In this document: positions 1 to 9,987 of the stretch, one piece after another | How positions within the stretch are numbered: the stretch's first letter is position 1 | Layout: every line of letters begins with the position of its first letter | Source: Acidobacteriota bacterium | Lineage (GTDB): Bacteria > Acidobacteriota > Blastocatellia > Pyrinomonadales > Pyrinomonadaceae | DNA length: 64,000 nt | Assembly (NCBI GenBank): GCA_020199775.1 | Contig: JAIVJZ010000056.1 | Coordinates: 1-64,000, forward strand | Direction of reading: 5' to 3' | The notes under the pieces: model-generated | Database searches by the model: none | What the model was told of the DNA's origin: nothing | The model's input: the letters and a program-made list of their open reading frames with translations, nothing else | Made by a program: the position numbers and the translations under genes

Positions 1-56
1 GGGCTTGTCCCTGCCCGTTGCCTTGTTCATCGTTGGCAACGGGCAGGGACAAGCCC
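1..56. repeat. Perfect 22-bp inverted repeat (GGGGCAGGGCTTG family)
   Basis: Arms 1-22 and 35-56 are perfect reverse complements around a 12-nt loop. The flanking CGCCCCTACA at 57-66 suggests the palindrome continues left of the window. The same core occurs at 43527-43591. It lies directly downstream of thiD, so it could form a hairpin at the 3' end of that transcript, but no T-run follows. Confidence 0.9.
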
Positions 57-82
57 CGCCCCTACATTTATTCTCTCCGTAC

Positions 83-928
83 TCAGTCGTGCTCGTCTAT
101 CTCGATCCCGCCCCGCGCGTCAAACCGCACGCGCAAGTTGTGATTGACGGGGCTGAAGCCGCGCCCCAGTTGCGGCGAGCGGCGAATGGCCTCGGTCACG
201 AAGCTTTTGGCCGCGCCGACCGCGTGCGTCAAGTTCATCCCGCGCGCGCGGCAGGCGGTGATGGCGGCGGCGAGCGTGCAGCCCGTGCCGTGCGTGGCGT
301 CCGTTTCGATGCGCGGCGCGCGGAAGAGTTCGACTCGGCCTTCGTCGTCGAGCAAATCGACGGCGTCGCCCGTCAGGTGTCCGCCCTTGACGAGCACGGC
401 GCGCGCGCCCATCTCGCGCATGAGCGCGGCGGCGCGGCGCATGTCCGCTTCCGTTTTGATTTCGAGTCCGGTGATGCGCTCGGCTTCGGGGAGGTTGGGC
501 GTGACGAGGCGCGCCAGCGGCAGCAGTTCCGACTTCAGTGCGGCGAGCGCGGCGTCGTCGATCAGATCGAAGCCGGAGGTGGAGCGCACGACCGGGTCGA
601 TGATCGCGCCGATCTCGCGCAACGGCGTCTCGCGGAGCAGGCGCGCGACTTCCGAGATCACTTCGCGCGTCGGGAGCATGCCCGTCTTCACGCCCGCGAC
701 GCGAAAATCTTCGATGACGGGCAACACCTGCGCGCGCACGTCTCCGGCCGTCTGGTGCGTCGCGCCGAAGACGCCGGTCGTGTTCTGAAACGTCAGCGAC
801 GTGACGGCGGCCGTGGCGAAGCAGCCGAAGGCCGTGAAAGTTTTAATGTCGGCCACGACGCCCGCCCCGCCCGAAGGATCGAAGCCCGCGATGGTCAGCG
901 CGACCGGCATGTCGTCCGTCGTTTGCAT
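83..928 (-). CDS. thiD: Hydroxymethylpyrimidine/phosphomethylpyrimidine kinase
   Basis: ThiD phosphorylates hydroxymethylpyrimidine and its monophosphate in the cytoplasm, giving HMP-PP for thiamine synthesis. The protein (281 aa) has the N-terminal glycine-rich substrate loop AGFDPSGGAG, the PNLPEAE segment, the VLVKGGH strand and the anion-hole motif THGTGCTLAAA near residue 220, all in the ribokinase-fold order and at the usual family length. The ATG at 928 begins one base after the thiE stop codon (930-932); an alternative in-frame ATG lies at 910. It is the last gene of a tight minus-strand run behind thiE, so the two are probably cotranscribed and supply the two precursors and the coupling step of thiamine phosphate formation. 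No TPP riboswitch was recognised upstream. Confidence 0.95.
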   Translation of the reverse strand: MQTTDDMPVALTIAGFDPSGGAGVVADIKTFTAFGCFATAAVTSLTFQNTTGVFGATHQTAGDVRAQVLPVIEDFRVAGVKTGMLPTREVISEVARLLRETPLREIGAIIDPVVRSTSGFDLIDDAALAALKSELLPLARLVTPNLPEAERITGLEIKTEADMRRAAALMREMGARAVLVKGGHLTGDAVDLLDDEGRVELFRAPRIETDATHGTGCTLAAAITACRARGMNLTHAVGAAKSFVTEAIRRSPQLGRGFSPVNHNLRVRFDARGGIEIDEHD

Positions 929-929
929 C

Positions 930-1589
930 TTATTCCCCGCAACTTTCTCTCAACTCTTCGACGACCGCATCGAGTTCGCTCTCGTCCGCGAAGAGTCGGA
1001 TGGCGGCGACGCCGCGCGCGCCCGCCGCCACGACCTGCGGGAGGTTCGCGCGCGTGATGCCGCCGAGCGCGAGGATGGGGAAGGGCGCGACGGCGTGCGT
1101 CGCCTCGCGCAGGGCTGCGAGGCCGGGCGGCGCGCCGTAAGCGTGTTTGGAGGGCGTGTCGAAGACGGGGCCGAAGACGGCGAAGTCCGCGTCGCTCGCG
1201 CTCGCGGCGCGCGCCTCTGCGAGCGAGTGAGTGGAGACGCCGATGAGAAAACCGCGCGGGGAGATGTCGCGGACGACCAGCGGGTCGAGCGAGCGCGCGG
1301 TGAGATGCACGCCGTCGGCTCCGGCGGCCAGCGCGATGTCGGCGCGGTCGTTGACGAGGAGACGCGTCCGGCTGCCGCGCGTCAGGTCGGCGGCGCGGCG
1401 CGTCAGTTCGTAGAGCACGCGCGGGCGCATCTGTTTCTCGCGCAGTTGGACGAGCGAGACGCGCGCCAGGACGCACGCGCCGACGAGGGCGAACAGGCGC
1501 GTGAACTCCGCGCTCGACGAAGTGGTCTCGCGGGTCGTGCGCCCGTCAGTGATCAGATAAGTGATCGGATTGGTCAGGTCGAGCGGCAT
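930..1589 (-). CDS. thiE: Thiamine-phosphate synthase
   Basis: ThiE couples HMP-PP with thiazole phosphate to give thiamine phosphate. The TIM-barrel motifs are visible: YLITDG at the N-terminus, VQLREK, LLVNDRADIALAAGADGVHL (Mg/pyrophosphate site), GVSTHS, FGPVFDTPSK and ALGGI. I take the ATG at 1589 (MPLDLTNP) because it directly precedes the first barrel strand; an upstream ATG-like start at 1631 would add an arginine/proline-rich stretch unlike the family. The gene overlaps the 3' end of the upstream membrane-protein gene by 44 bp and is followed almost immediately by thiD, indicating translational coupling in one operon. The product is about 219 aa, typical of ThiE. Confidence 0.94.
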   Translation of the reverse strand: MPLDLTNPITYLITDGRTTRETTSSSAEFTRLFALVGACVLARVSLVQLREKQMRPRVLYELTRRAADLTRGSRTRLLVNDRADIALAAGADGVHLTARSLDPLVVRDISPRGFLIGVSTHSLAEARAASASDADFAVFGPVFDTPSKHAYGAPPGLAALREATHAVAPFPILALGGITRANLPQVVAAGARGVAAIRLFADESELDAVVEELRESCGE

Positions 1590-1914
1590 GTGATGAAGGG
1601 GGCGCGGTCGCCGCCGCCGGGGCGGCGGCAACTCGGCCGTCGAGCGCGTTGATGGTGCGACGGAAGTGTGCGATCTCCCAGAAGGCGAGGGCGAAGTTGA
1701 CGAGGCCGAGGCCGGTCACGGCGCCGCGCACCCAGCCGGAGGCGATGGTCTGTTGCAAGCCGTACAACCCCGTCTTCTGCACCGCGTAGACGAGGAAAAA
1801 GTTGTCGCCCCAGTCGCTCAACCCGAACGGGTGAATCCACGGCAGAAACGTCAGCACGATGCCCGCTTCGAGGCACAGGATGATGTAGAAGATGACGGTT
1901 AATCTGGCGGACAT
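1546..1914 (-). CDS. Small integral membrane protein, unknown function
   Basis: The protein is about 122 aa from the ATG at 1914 (MSARLTVIFY). It has a first membrane helix around residues 5-25, a short loop with SDWGDNFF, and a second hydrophobic segment near residues 60-80 (GAVTGLGLVNFALAFWEIAHF). The last 25 residues are Ala/Pro/His-rich and overlap thiE, so they may be poorly conserved. An upstream ATG would begin inside the heptad inverted repeat and encode TIHDSRF, a peptide typical of spurious translations of that repeat, so I reject it. It sits between a TPR gene and thiE on the same strand. I do not recognise the family; no link to thiamine can be claimed beyond position. Confidence 0.7.
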   Translation of the reverse strand: MSARLTVIFYIILCLEAGIVLTFLPWIHPFGLSDWGDNFFLVYAVQKTGLYGLQQTIASGWVRGAVTGLGLVNFALAFWEIAHFRRTINALDGRVAAAPAAATAPPSSHAARPDQSDHLSDH

Positions 1915-1989
1915 AAATCGTGAATCGTGAATCGTCAATCGTGAAGAGAGAAGACCTGTTCTTTCTATTCACGATTGACGATTCACGAT

Positions 1990-1991
<2 letters not shown>
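1915..1991. repeat. Heptad-based inverted repeat (ATCGTGA units)
   Basis: The left arm (1915-1945) contains tandem 7-bp units of type ATCGTGA/ATCGTCA; the right arm (1968-1991) is the reverse complement with one unit fewer. The element exactly fills the space between the stop codon of the TPR gene (1990-1992) and the ATG of the next gene (1912-1914). A second, expanded copy lies at 7261-7365. Confidence 0.9.
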
Positions 1992-4503
<2,512 letters not shown>

Positions 4504-4781
4504 CGGGAAACTGTTCGTGTCCGCGTCGCGCGTAAGTGGTGGGGGGCTGCCCTAAAGTGCCAATACCGCGCTCATACCGTCTCGCACCCGGCTCGCACAC
4601 TTCAGTCGGTGGCGGGCAGATTTTACGCTAACATGCGCCGACAACGAGTGTCAACGCCGCCTTTCCGAAGCGTCGCCGGGCAATTCGATCCGCGATCAAA
4701 CGCGTCTTCCGGCGACGCACGCGCGGCCGTTCCGGCCAACTTGACGCGCGCTTTCAGTCTCATTTTAAACTCGCGGACGAC

Positions 4782-6377
4782 TTGATTCAATTGCGCCAAC
4801 ACGATCCCGCCACCGACACGAACGCGGACGCGGACACCGGCCACGCTCCGGCCAATCGTTCGCACGCGCTACGCATCGCCGAAGCGACGGCCTTCGGCGG
4901 CCTGTTGCTCTACGCCGTCTTCGCCCCCCACTCGATTGCGGGCGCGTGGGTCGCGCTCTCCATCTCCATCCTCGGCTGGCTCGCCCGCACCCTCATCGCG
5001 CGCCGTACAAATTCTCGCCGCACAAACTTTAGCCCCGCAAACTTTCGCCGCACGCCGCTCGACCTGCCCCTCTGGCTCTTCTACGCGTGGAGCGTCCTCT
5101 CCGCACTCGTCTCCGCCGAACCGCGCATCAGCCTGCTGAAACTCATTTCGGTCAGCGCGTTTCTCATCTTCTATCTCGTCCGCACCCTCGTCGGGATGCG
5201 CCGCGCCGCCGCAACGTCGGTCGCCGCTTTGATGATCGCGTCGGGCGCGGCGGGCGCGCTCTGGAGCGCGTTCGAGGTAGTGCGCGGGCGCGGCGTCGTC
5301 GTCGAAGAGGTCGCGCCGGACAGCCCCTTGCGGCGCGACCCGTCGCTCGGCGTCGCGGCGGGCGATTCCGTGTGGCGCGTCAACAATCGCCGGGTCAATT
5401 CCGTGTCGGAGATAGATCAACTGATTAAGAACGCGCCGACTGGTGAACCGCTCAAGTTGAGTCTGTTTTCGCGTGGCGAACAGGTCGAGCGCGTTGCGGC
5501 CGAAGGTGTGTCCGACGAGTTGAAAGCGCGCGCCTCGCCCTCCGGCCTGCGGGGCACGCGCCGCGCGCACCGCTTCCGCGCCTCGGGTTGGACGCGCCAT
5601 TACCAGACTTTCGCCGAGACGTTGCAAATCCTCGCCCAACTCTCGCTCGGCTTCGCGCTCGCCTACTGGCAGAGACGCCGCCCGACGCGTCCTCTCCCGC
5701 GCCTCCGCCTCGCGCTCCTGTCCGCGGCGTTCGTCATTCTCGCCGCAGGTATCGCGCTCACGGCGATGCGCACCGTGCTCGTCGCCTTCGCCGTCGGCGC
5801 GTCGGTGGTGGCGTGGCGCGCATCGCACGGCCGCGCACGCCTCGTCGTCTCGGCGGTGGTCGTCGTCGCGCTCGCGCTCGGCGCGTTCGCCGTGTCGCGC
5901 ACGCGCGCGGAAGGCGCGCTGCGTTTGCAGGACGAAAGTTCGCGCCTGCGTCTCGCCGTCGCACGCGTCGCCGTCGCGCGCATCCCCTCGCGCCCCTTCT
6001 TCGGCCACGGCATGGACGCCGTCAAAGAACACTGGACGGAGTGGGGCTTTCCCGGCCGGATCAAAATTCACACGCACTCGACGCCCATCCAACTCGCCTT
6101 CGACCGCGGCCTGCCCGCGCTCCTCTTATGGCTGTGGCTGCTCGCCGCCTTCTGGCTCATGCTCTCGCGCGGCGAACGACAACTTCGCGCCGCGCCCGAC
6201 CGTCCGGCCGCGCACGGCTTCCTGCTCGGAGCGTCCGGCGCGCTCGCGGGCTTCTTCGCCAGTTCGCTCGTCAACTACAACTTCGGCGACGCGGAAGTCG
6301 CGCTCGTCCTCTGGTGGCTGATGGGAACGGCCGTGAGCATTGTTGACCGGCAGCGTATCCCGATGGCGCGGGAATAA
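4782..6377 (+). CDS. O-antigen ligase/polymerase-type membrane protein with embedded PDZ-like domain
   Basis: The 531-aa polytopic protein begins with TTG at 4782; no ATG or GTG lies near the N-terminus in frame. Hydrophobic segments occur from about residue 35 to 160. Residues about 165-240 then form a soluble insert with PDZ features: VVVEEVAPDSPL, GVAAGDSVWRVNNRRV, a following helix EIDQLIKNA and strand LKLSLFSRGEQV. Membrane helices resume, followed by the Wzy/WaaL-like C-terminal signature around FFGHGMDAV and HTHSTPIQLAFDRGLPALL. WaaL-type enzymes transfer polymer to lipid A-core on the periplasmic side. Its neighbours are the Wzm/Wzt-like exporter genes and glycosyltransferases, which fits a ligase role. 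The PDZ insert is unusual and may mediate a periplasmic interaction (inference). Confidence 0.85.
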   Translation: MIQLRQHDPATDTNADADTGHAPANRSHALRIAEATAFGGLLLYAVFAPHSIAGAWVALSISILGWLARTLIARRTNSRRTNFSPANFRRTPLDLPLWLFYAWSVLSALVSAEPRISLLKLISVSAFLIFYLVRTLVGMRRAAATSVAALMIASGAAGALWSAFEVVRGRGVVVEEVAPDSPLRRDPSLGVAAGDSVWRVNNRRVNSVSEIDQLIKNAPTGEPLKLSLFSRGEQVERVAAEGVSDELKARASPSGLRGTRRAHRFRASGWTRHYQTFAETLQILAQLSLGFALAYWQRRRPTRPLPRLRLALLSAAFVILAAGIALTAMRTVLVAFAVGASVVAWRASHGRARLVVSAVVVVALALGAFAVSRTRAEGALRLQDESSRLRLAVARVAVARIPSRPFFGHGMDAVKEHWTEWGFPGRIKIHTHSTPIQLAFDRGLPALLLWLWLLAAFWLMLSRGERQLRAAPDRPAAHGFLLGASGALAGFFASSLVNYNFGDAEVALVLWWLMGTAVSIVDRQRIPMARE

Positions 6378-6412
6378 AACTTCCGCTAGGGACACCCGGA
6401 GAGGCTTCGCGC

Positions 6413-7246
6413 TCAAATCACGTCGGCGAAATTTTTGCGCGTCTTGGCGAACCACCAGTAGCCGCTGATGAAGACGACGAGGGCGAAGGCTGCGAAGTAG
6501 GCGAGGCCGGCCCAGTCGGGCGGCGCGCCTTCGAGGATGATGCGGCGATAGTTTCTGACGAGCGGCGTAAACGGGTTGGCGTTGATGTACGCTTGATAAC
6601 GCGCGGGCACGATCTGTTCGGGATAAATGATCGGCGTCAGAAACATCCACGCGACGAGCAGCAGGCCGACGACCTGACCCGTATCGCGCAGGAAGACGCC
6701 GAGCGACGCCACGAGCCACGCCGCGCCGAGCATCAACGCGAGTTGCGGCAGGACGAGCACGGGCAGCCACACGAGCGACGGGTGGAGTTCGTGCCGGATG
6801 ACGAGCGCGGCCACGAGCAGCACGATTGTCCCCAACATCTGCGTCGCGAGCGCGGCCAACACCTGCGCGACCGGCAACGCTTCGAGCGGGAAGACCACAC
6901 GCTTGACGAGATTCGCGTGCGCGACGATCACGTTGGAAGAGACCTGCAAGGAATCCTGAAAAGCCGTCCACGGCAGGAGCGCGCAAAAAAGATAGAGCGC
7001 GTAATCCCACGCCGTCCCGCGTTCGCCGAAGCGCGCGCCGAAAATCCCCGCGAAGATGAACGTGTAGATCGAGATCATCACGGCGGGCGTCAGCATCGCC
7101 CACACCACGCCGAGCGCAGACCCCCGGTAACGCGCCGCCAACTCGCGCCGCGCCAGCGAGCGGATCAACTCGAACCGCCCCGGCAACTCCCACAAAGGCC
7201 GCCACACCAATCGCCGCGAATCCTGCGCCGAGATCATGCGCGCCAT
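6413..7246 (-). CDS. wzm: ABC-2 type polysaccharide/O-antigen export permease
   Basis: This is the membrane component of an O-antigen or teichoic-acid-type ABC exporter. The protein (about 277 aa from MARMISAQ) has the family N-terminus LIRSLARRELAARYRGSALGVVWAMLTPA followed by six predicted membrane spans, including LTPIIYPEQIVPARY near residue 195 and NPFTPLVRNYRRI, both typical of this permease family. The ATG at 7246 is preferred (7237 also possible); a longer reading frame reaches 7348 but runs through the heptad repeat and encodes the spurious FTIHDLR peptide. It is divergent from its probable ATPase partner at 7409, with the repeat filling the shared promoter region, and converges with the ligase gene. 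Confidence 0.92.
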   Translation of the reverse strand: MARMISAQDSRRLVWRPLWELPGRFELIRSLARRELAARYRGSALGVVWAMLTPAVMISIYTFIFAGIFGARFGERGTAWDYALYLFCALLPWTAFQDSLQVSSNVIVAHANLVKRVVFPLEALPVAQVLAALATQMLGTIVLLVAALVIRHELHPSLVWLPVLVLPQLALMLGAAWLVASLGVFLRDTGQVVGLLLVAWMFLTPIIYPEQIVPARYQAYINANPFTPLVRNYRRIILEGAPPDWAGLAYFAAFALVVFISGYWWFAKTRKNFADVI

Positions 7247-7260
7247 TGTAAGGTCAGAAG

Positions 7261-7365
7261 AACGTAAATCGTGAATCGTAAATCGTGAAAAGACGTAAAT
7301 CGTGAATCGTAAATCGTGACTGGAAAGAATCCGGCTTCTTCTATTCACGATTCACGATTTACGTT
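7261..7365. repeat. Heptad-based inverted repeat, expanded copy
   Basis: Two left arms (7261-7289 and 7293-7319), built from ATCGTGA/ATCGTAA heptads and each starting with ACGTAAATCG, face one right arm (7344-7365). It occupies almost the whole space between the divergent permease and ATPase genes, so any promoters for both must overlap it or lie in the short flanks. Confidence 0.9.
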
Positions 7366-7408
7366 CTTCTCTTGTCACCCGCCACCGTTTGCATTAGGGT
7401 TTGCAGTT

Positions 7409-8797
7409 ATGAGCACGGCATTGCGCGTCGAAGGGGTGGCGAAGCAGTATCGCATCTACGATCATCCGAGCGACCGCTTGAAAGAGACGCTGACGCGCGG
7501 GTGGTTGAAGCGGCATCGAGAGTTCTGGGCGCTGCGCGAAATCAGTTTCGAGATCGAGCGCGGCACGACCGTCGGCATCGTCGGGCCGAACGGCAGCGGC
7601 AAGTCCACGCTCTTGCAGATCATCACGGGCACGCTCGCGCCGACGCACGGCGACGTGCAGGTCGAGGGGCGCGTCGCCGCGCTGCTCGAACTGGGCGCGG
7701 GCTTCAATCTCGAATTCACCGGCCTCGAAAACGTCTACATGAACGCCGCGCTGATGGGTTTCTCGCGCGCCGACACGGACGCCCGCCTCGACCGGATCGA
7801 ACGCTTCGCAGAGATCGGCGACTTCCTGCACCAACCCGTCAAGACCTATTCGAGCGGCATGTACGTGCGCCTCGCCTTCGCCATCGCCGTCAACACCGAT
7901 CCGGAAATTCTCGTCGTGGACGAAGCCCTCTCGGTCGGCGACACGATCTTCCAGCACCGTTGCGTGCGCCGCATCAAGCAGATGCAGGAGGCGGGGACGA
8001 CCATCCTCTTCGTCTCGCACGAGCCGACGCTGGTGCGCGCGCTCTGCTCGCGTGCGATCCTGCTGAACGGCGGAAGGATGATCGCGGACGGCACGCCGAT
8101 GGAAGCGCTCAACCGTTACCAGCGCGTGATCATGGCGCGCGAGGAGGCTTACGCGGACGGTGGCGGCGCGGGCGCGCCCGGTCGGCAAATTGCCCGCGAG
8201 AATGAGAGCGCGGGGGAAGTCGCTGTCGGCGTCGATGCGGCGGGAGCGGTCGCGCCGCAGCCTTTACAGTATTCTTACCGCCACGGGAACGGGCGGGCGG
8301 AAGTGATCGGCGCGGAGTTGGTTGACGCGGCGACGGGTCGCACAGTGGAACTCGTCGAGACGGGCGATGCGGTGGCCGTGCGCCTGCGCGTGCTGTTTCA
8401 CGAAGACGTGGCCGAGCCCGTGTGCGGGTTTATGATTCGCAACCGGCACGGCATCAACGTCTACGGGACGAACACGGAGCAGCGCGGGCAGCCGCCCGGC
8501 GCGGCGCGGCGCGGCGAGATCATCGAGGCCGTCTTCACGTTCGACTGCTGGCTCGGCCAGGAACATTATTTCGTCTCGGTCGCGGCGCACACGCCCGACG
8601 GCGAGGCCTTCGATTGGCTCGACGGCGCGATCTTCTTTCGCGTCTCGTGCTCCGTGGAGATGGAGGGCATCGCAAATCTCAACGCGCGCGTCACGACGCG
8701 GCGCGTCGAAGTTGACGGGCGGGACTTCTCGCGCGCGACGGGCGGCGCGCATGCGGGCGGGGGCGGGGGCGAGGAAACACGCGCGTTGAAAGCCTGA
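7409..8797 (+). CDS. wzt: ABC transporter ATPase of O-antigen export with C-terminal glycan-binding domain
   Basis: The ATPase energises export of the lipid-linked polymer with the divergently encoded permease. From the ATG at 7409 the protein is 462 aa. The nucleotide-binding domain occupies residues about 1-245: Walker A GPNGSGKST, signature TYSSGMYVRLAFA, Walker B ILVVDEA with switch histidine in FVSHEPT. After a variable linker, residues about 285-430 form the beta-sandwich Wzt C-terminal domain (AEVIGAELVD, CGFMIRNRHGINVYGTNT, GQEHYFVSVAAHTPDG) that in characterised systems recognises the modified end of the O-antigen. This favours ABC-dependent O-antigen export over the Wzx/Wzy route. 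It leads a plus-strand gene run continuing to 17889. Confidence 0.94.
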   Translation: MSTALRVEGVAKQYRIYDHPSDRLKETLTRGWLKRHREFWALREISFEIERGTTVGIVGPNGSGKSTLLQIITGTLAPTHGDVQVEGRVAALLELGAGFNLEFTGLENVYMNAALMGFSRADTDARLDRIERFAEIGDFLHQPVKTYSSGMYVRLAFAIAVNTDPEILVVDEALSVGDTIFQHRCVRRIKQMQEAGTTILFVSHEPTLVRALCSRAILLNGGRMIADGTPMEALNRYQRVIMAREEAYADGGGAGAPGRQIARENESAGEVAVGVDAAGAVAPQPLQYSYRHGNGRAEVIGAELVDAATGRTVELVETGDAVAVRLRVLFHEDVAEPVCGFMIRNRHGINVYGTNTEQRGQPPGAARRGEIIEAVFTFDCWLGQEHYFVSVAAHTPDGEAFDWLDGAIFFRVSCSVEMEGIANLNARVTTRRVEVDGRDFSRATGGAHAGGGGGEETRALKA

Positions 8798-8808
8798 GCG
8801 AAGAATTG

Positions 8809-9987
8809 ATGACCGGAGTGGACGACACCAAATCCAACGCGAACGAGTCGGCGTCGAAGGCGCGCGGCGTTGAAGGCGCGGCGGCACACCCCGCCGAAGT
8901 CTCCGAATTGCCCGGCGAAGCCTTCGAATTAATGGACGCCGACGGCACGCCACAACCTTCGGCCGACGGATCAGCCGTCCCCGGCGCATCATCCACCGCC
9001 GCGTCATCCATCGCCGCGCCCGCTGCTGCTCGCCACACGCAGCACGGGCCGCACATCGAGCCGCTCGTGCTGCAAACAAACTTTGAGGCGGACGACAGAT
9101 CGCAATATCACGTCACGGAGTTGTTGGTTTATCACGACCGGCATTTCGTCGAAAGCGTCTACAAGGCGATTCTCAGGCGCGCGCCGTCTCAGGCGGAATG
9201 TGCGCGCGAGTTGGACGATCTGCGTGGCGGGCGCGCGGGCAAAGTCGAGATCATCGAGCGCCTGTTGTCGTCGCCGGAGGCGTGCGCCGGGGCGGGGCGG
9301 CGAGTGCGGGTTGAGGGTTTGCCGTCGCCCTTGATGCGGCGTCTGGGTCAGACGCCCGTCATCGGTTACGTGTTGCGGCTCGTGCGCGCGCTCGTGCGGT
9401 TGCCGCTGTCGATGCAGCACCAGCGACAATTTGAGGTCTACGCGCTCGCGCAGCAGCAACTCATCGCCGACTACGTGAACCGGATGCTCGCGCAAGTCGC
9501 GCGCGTGAACGAGGCCGCGGGCGACACGTCCGCGCCGCCCGCCGTCGCGCCGTCGCACCGGGACGACATCGCCGAGACGCTCGCGATGTTCTCCGACGCG
9601 CTCCTCGAACTATCGAATAGCCACGCCGAGTTGCAGGCGCAGACGCAGACGCAGGCCGAGCAGGCGCAGGCCGCGCTCGCCGAGTTGACCGCGGCCGTCA
9701 CCGCGCAACAGCAACTCGCCGACGCCTTCCGCCGCGAGCAACAACTCGCGGCCGACGCGCTCAGGCGCGAGCAGCAACTCGCGGCCGACGCGCAGCAGGA
9801 ATTTTTGATTCAGGAACAACGCGTGATCGTGGAGACGCAGCAGGTCGTGCTCGAAGAGTTGCGCGAGGAGTTGCGCCAACTCTCCGCAAGGCAACAACGC
9901 GCGCGCGAGGAATTAGACGCGGAAATGCGCCGCTTGGGGTCGCTCCAAGCGGCGACGGCGCGCGAGAACTTTTCCGGTCAAGCATGA
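8809..9987 (+). CDS. DUF4214-like domain plus long coiled coil, polysaccharide-cluster protein
   Basis: From the ATG at 8809 (a TTG directly before it at 8806 is less likely) the protein is about 392 aa. Residues 1-90 are low-complexity Ala/Ser/Gly. Residues about 100-155 resemble a single DUF4214 repeat (VYHDRHFVESVYKAILRR, ECARELDDLRGG, IIERLLSSPEA). Residues about 245-385 are a Gln/Ala/Glu/Leu-rich coiled coil with a tandem unit RREQQLAADA. No signal peptide is evident. Coiled-coil proteins in ABC-dependent O-antigen clusters can measure chain length together with the methyl/phospho-transferase that ends the chain; a ruler role here is inference only. It starts 11 bp after the ATPase stop and its stop overlaps the next start as ATGA, so translation is coupled. 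Confidence 0.75.
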   Translation: MTGVDDTKSNANESASKARGVEGAAAHPAEVSELPGEAFELMDADGTPQPSADGSAVPGASSTAASSIAAPAAARHTQHGPHIEPLVLQTNFEADDRSQYHVTELLVYHDRHFVESVYKAILRRAPSQAECARELDDLRGGRAGKVEIIERLLSSPEACAGAGRRVRVEGLPSPLMRRLGQTPVIGYVLRLVRALVRLPLSMQHQRQFEVYALAQQQLIADYVNRMLAQVARVNEAAGDTSAPPAVAPSHRDDIAETLAMFSDALLELSNSHAELQAQTQTQAEQAQAALAELTAAVTAQQQLADAFRREQQLAADALRREQQLAADAQQEFLIQEQRVIVETQQVVLEELREELRQLSARQQRAREELDAEMRRLGSLQAATARENFSGQA

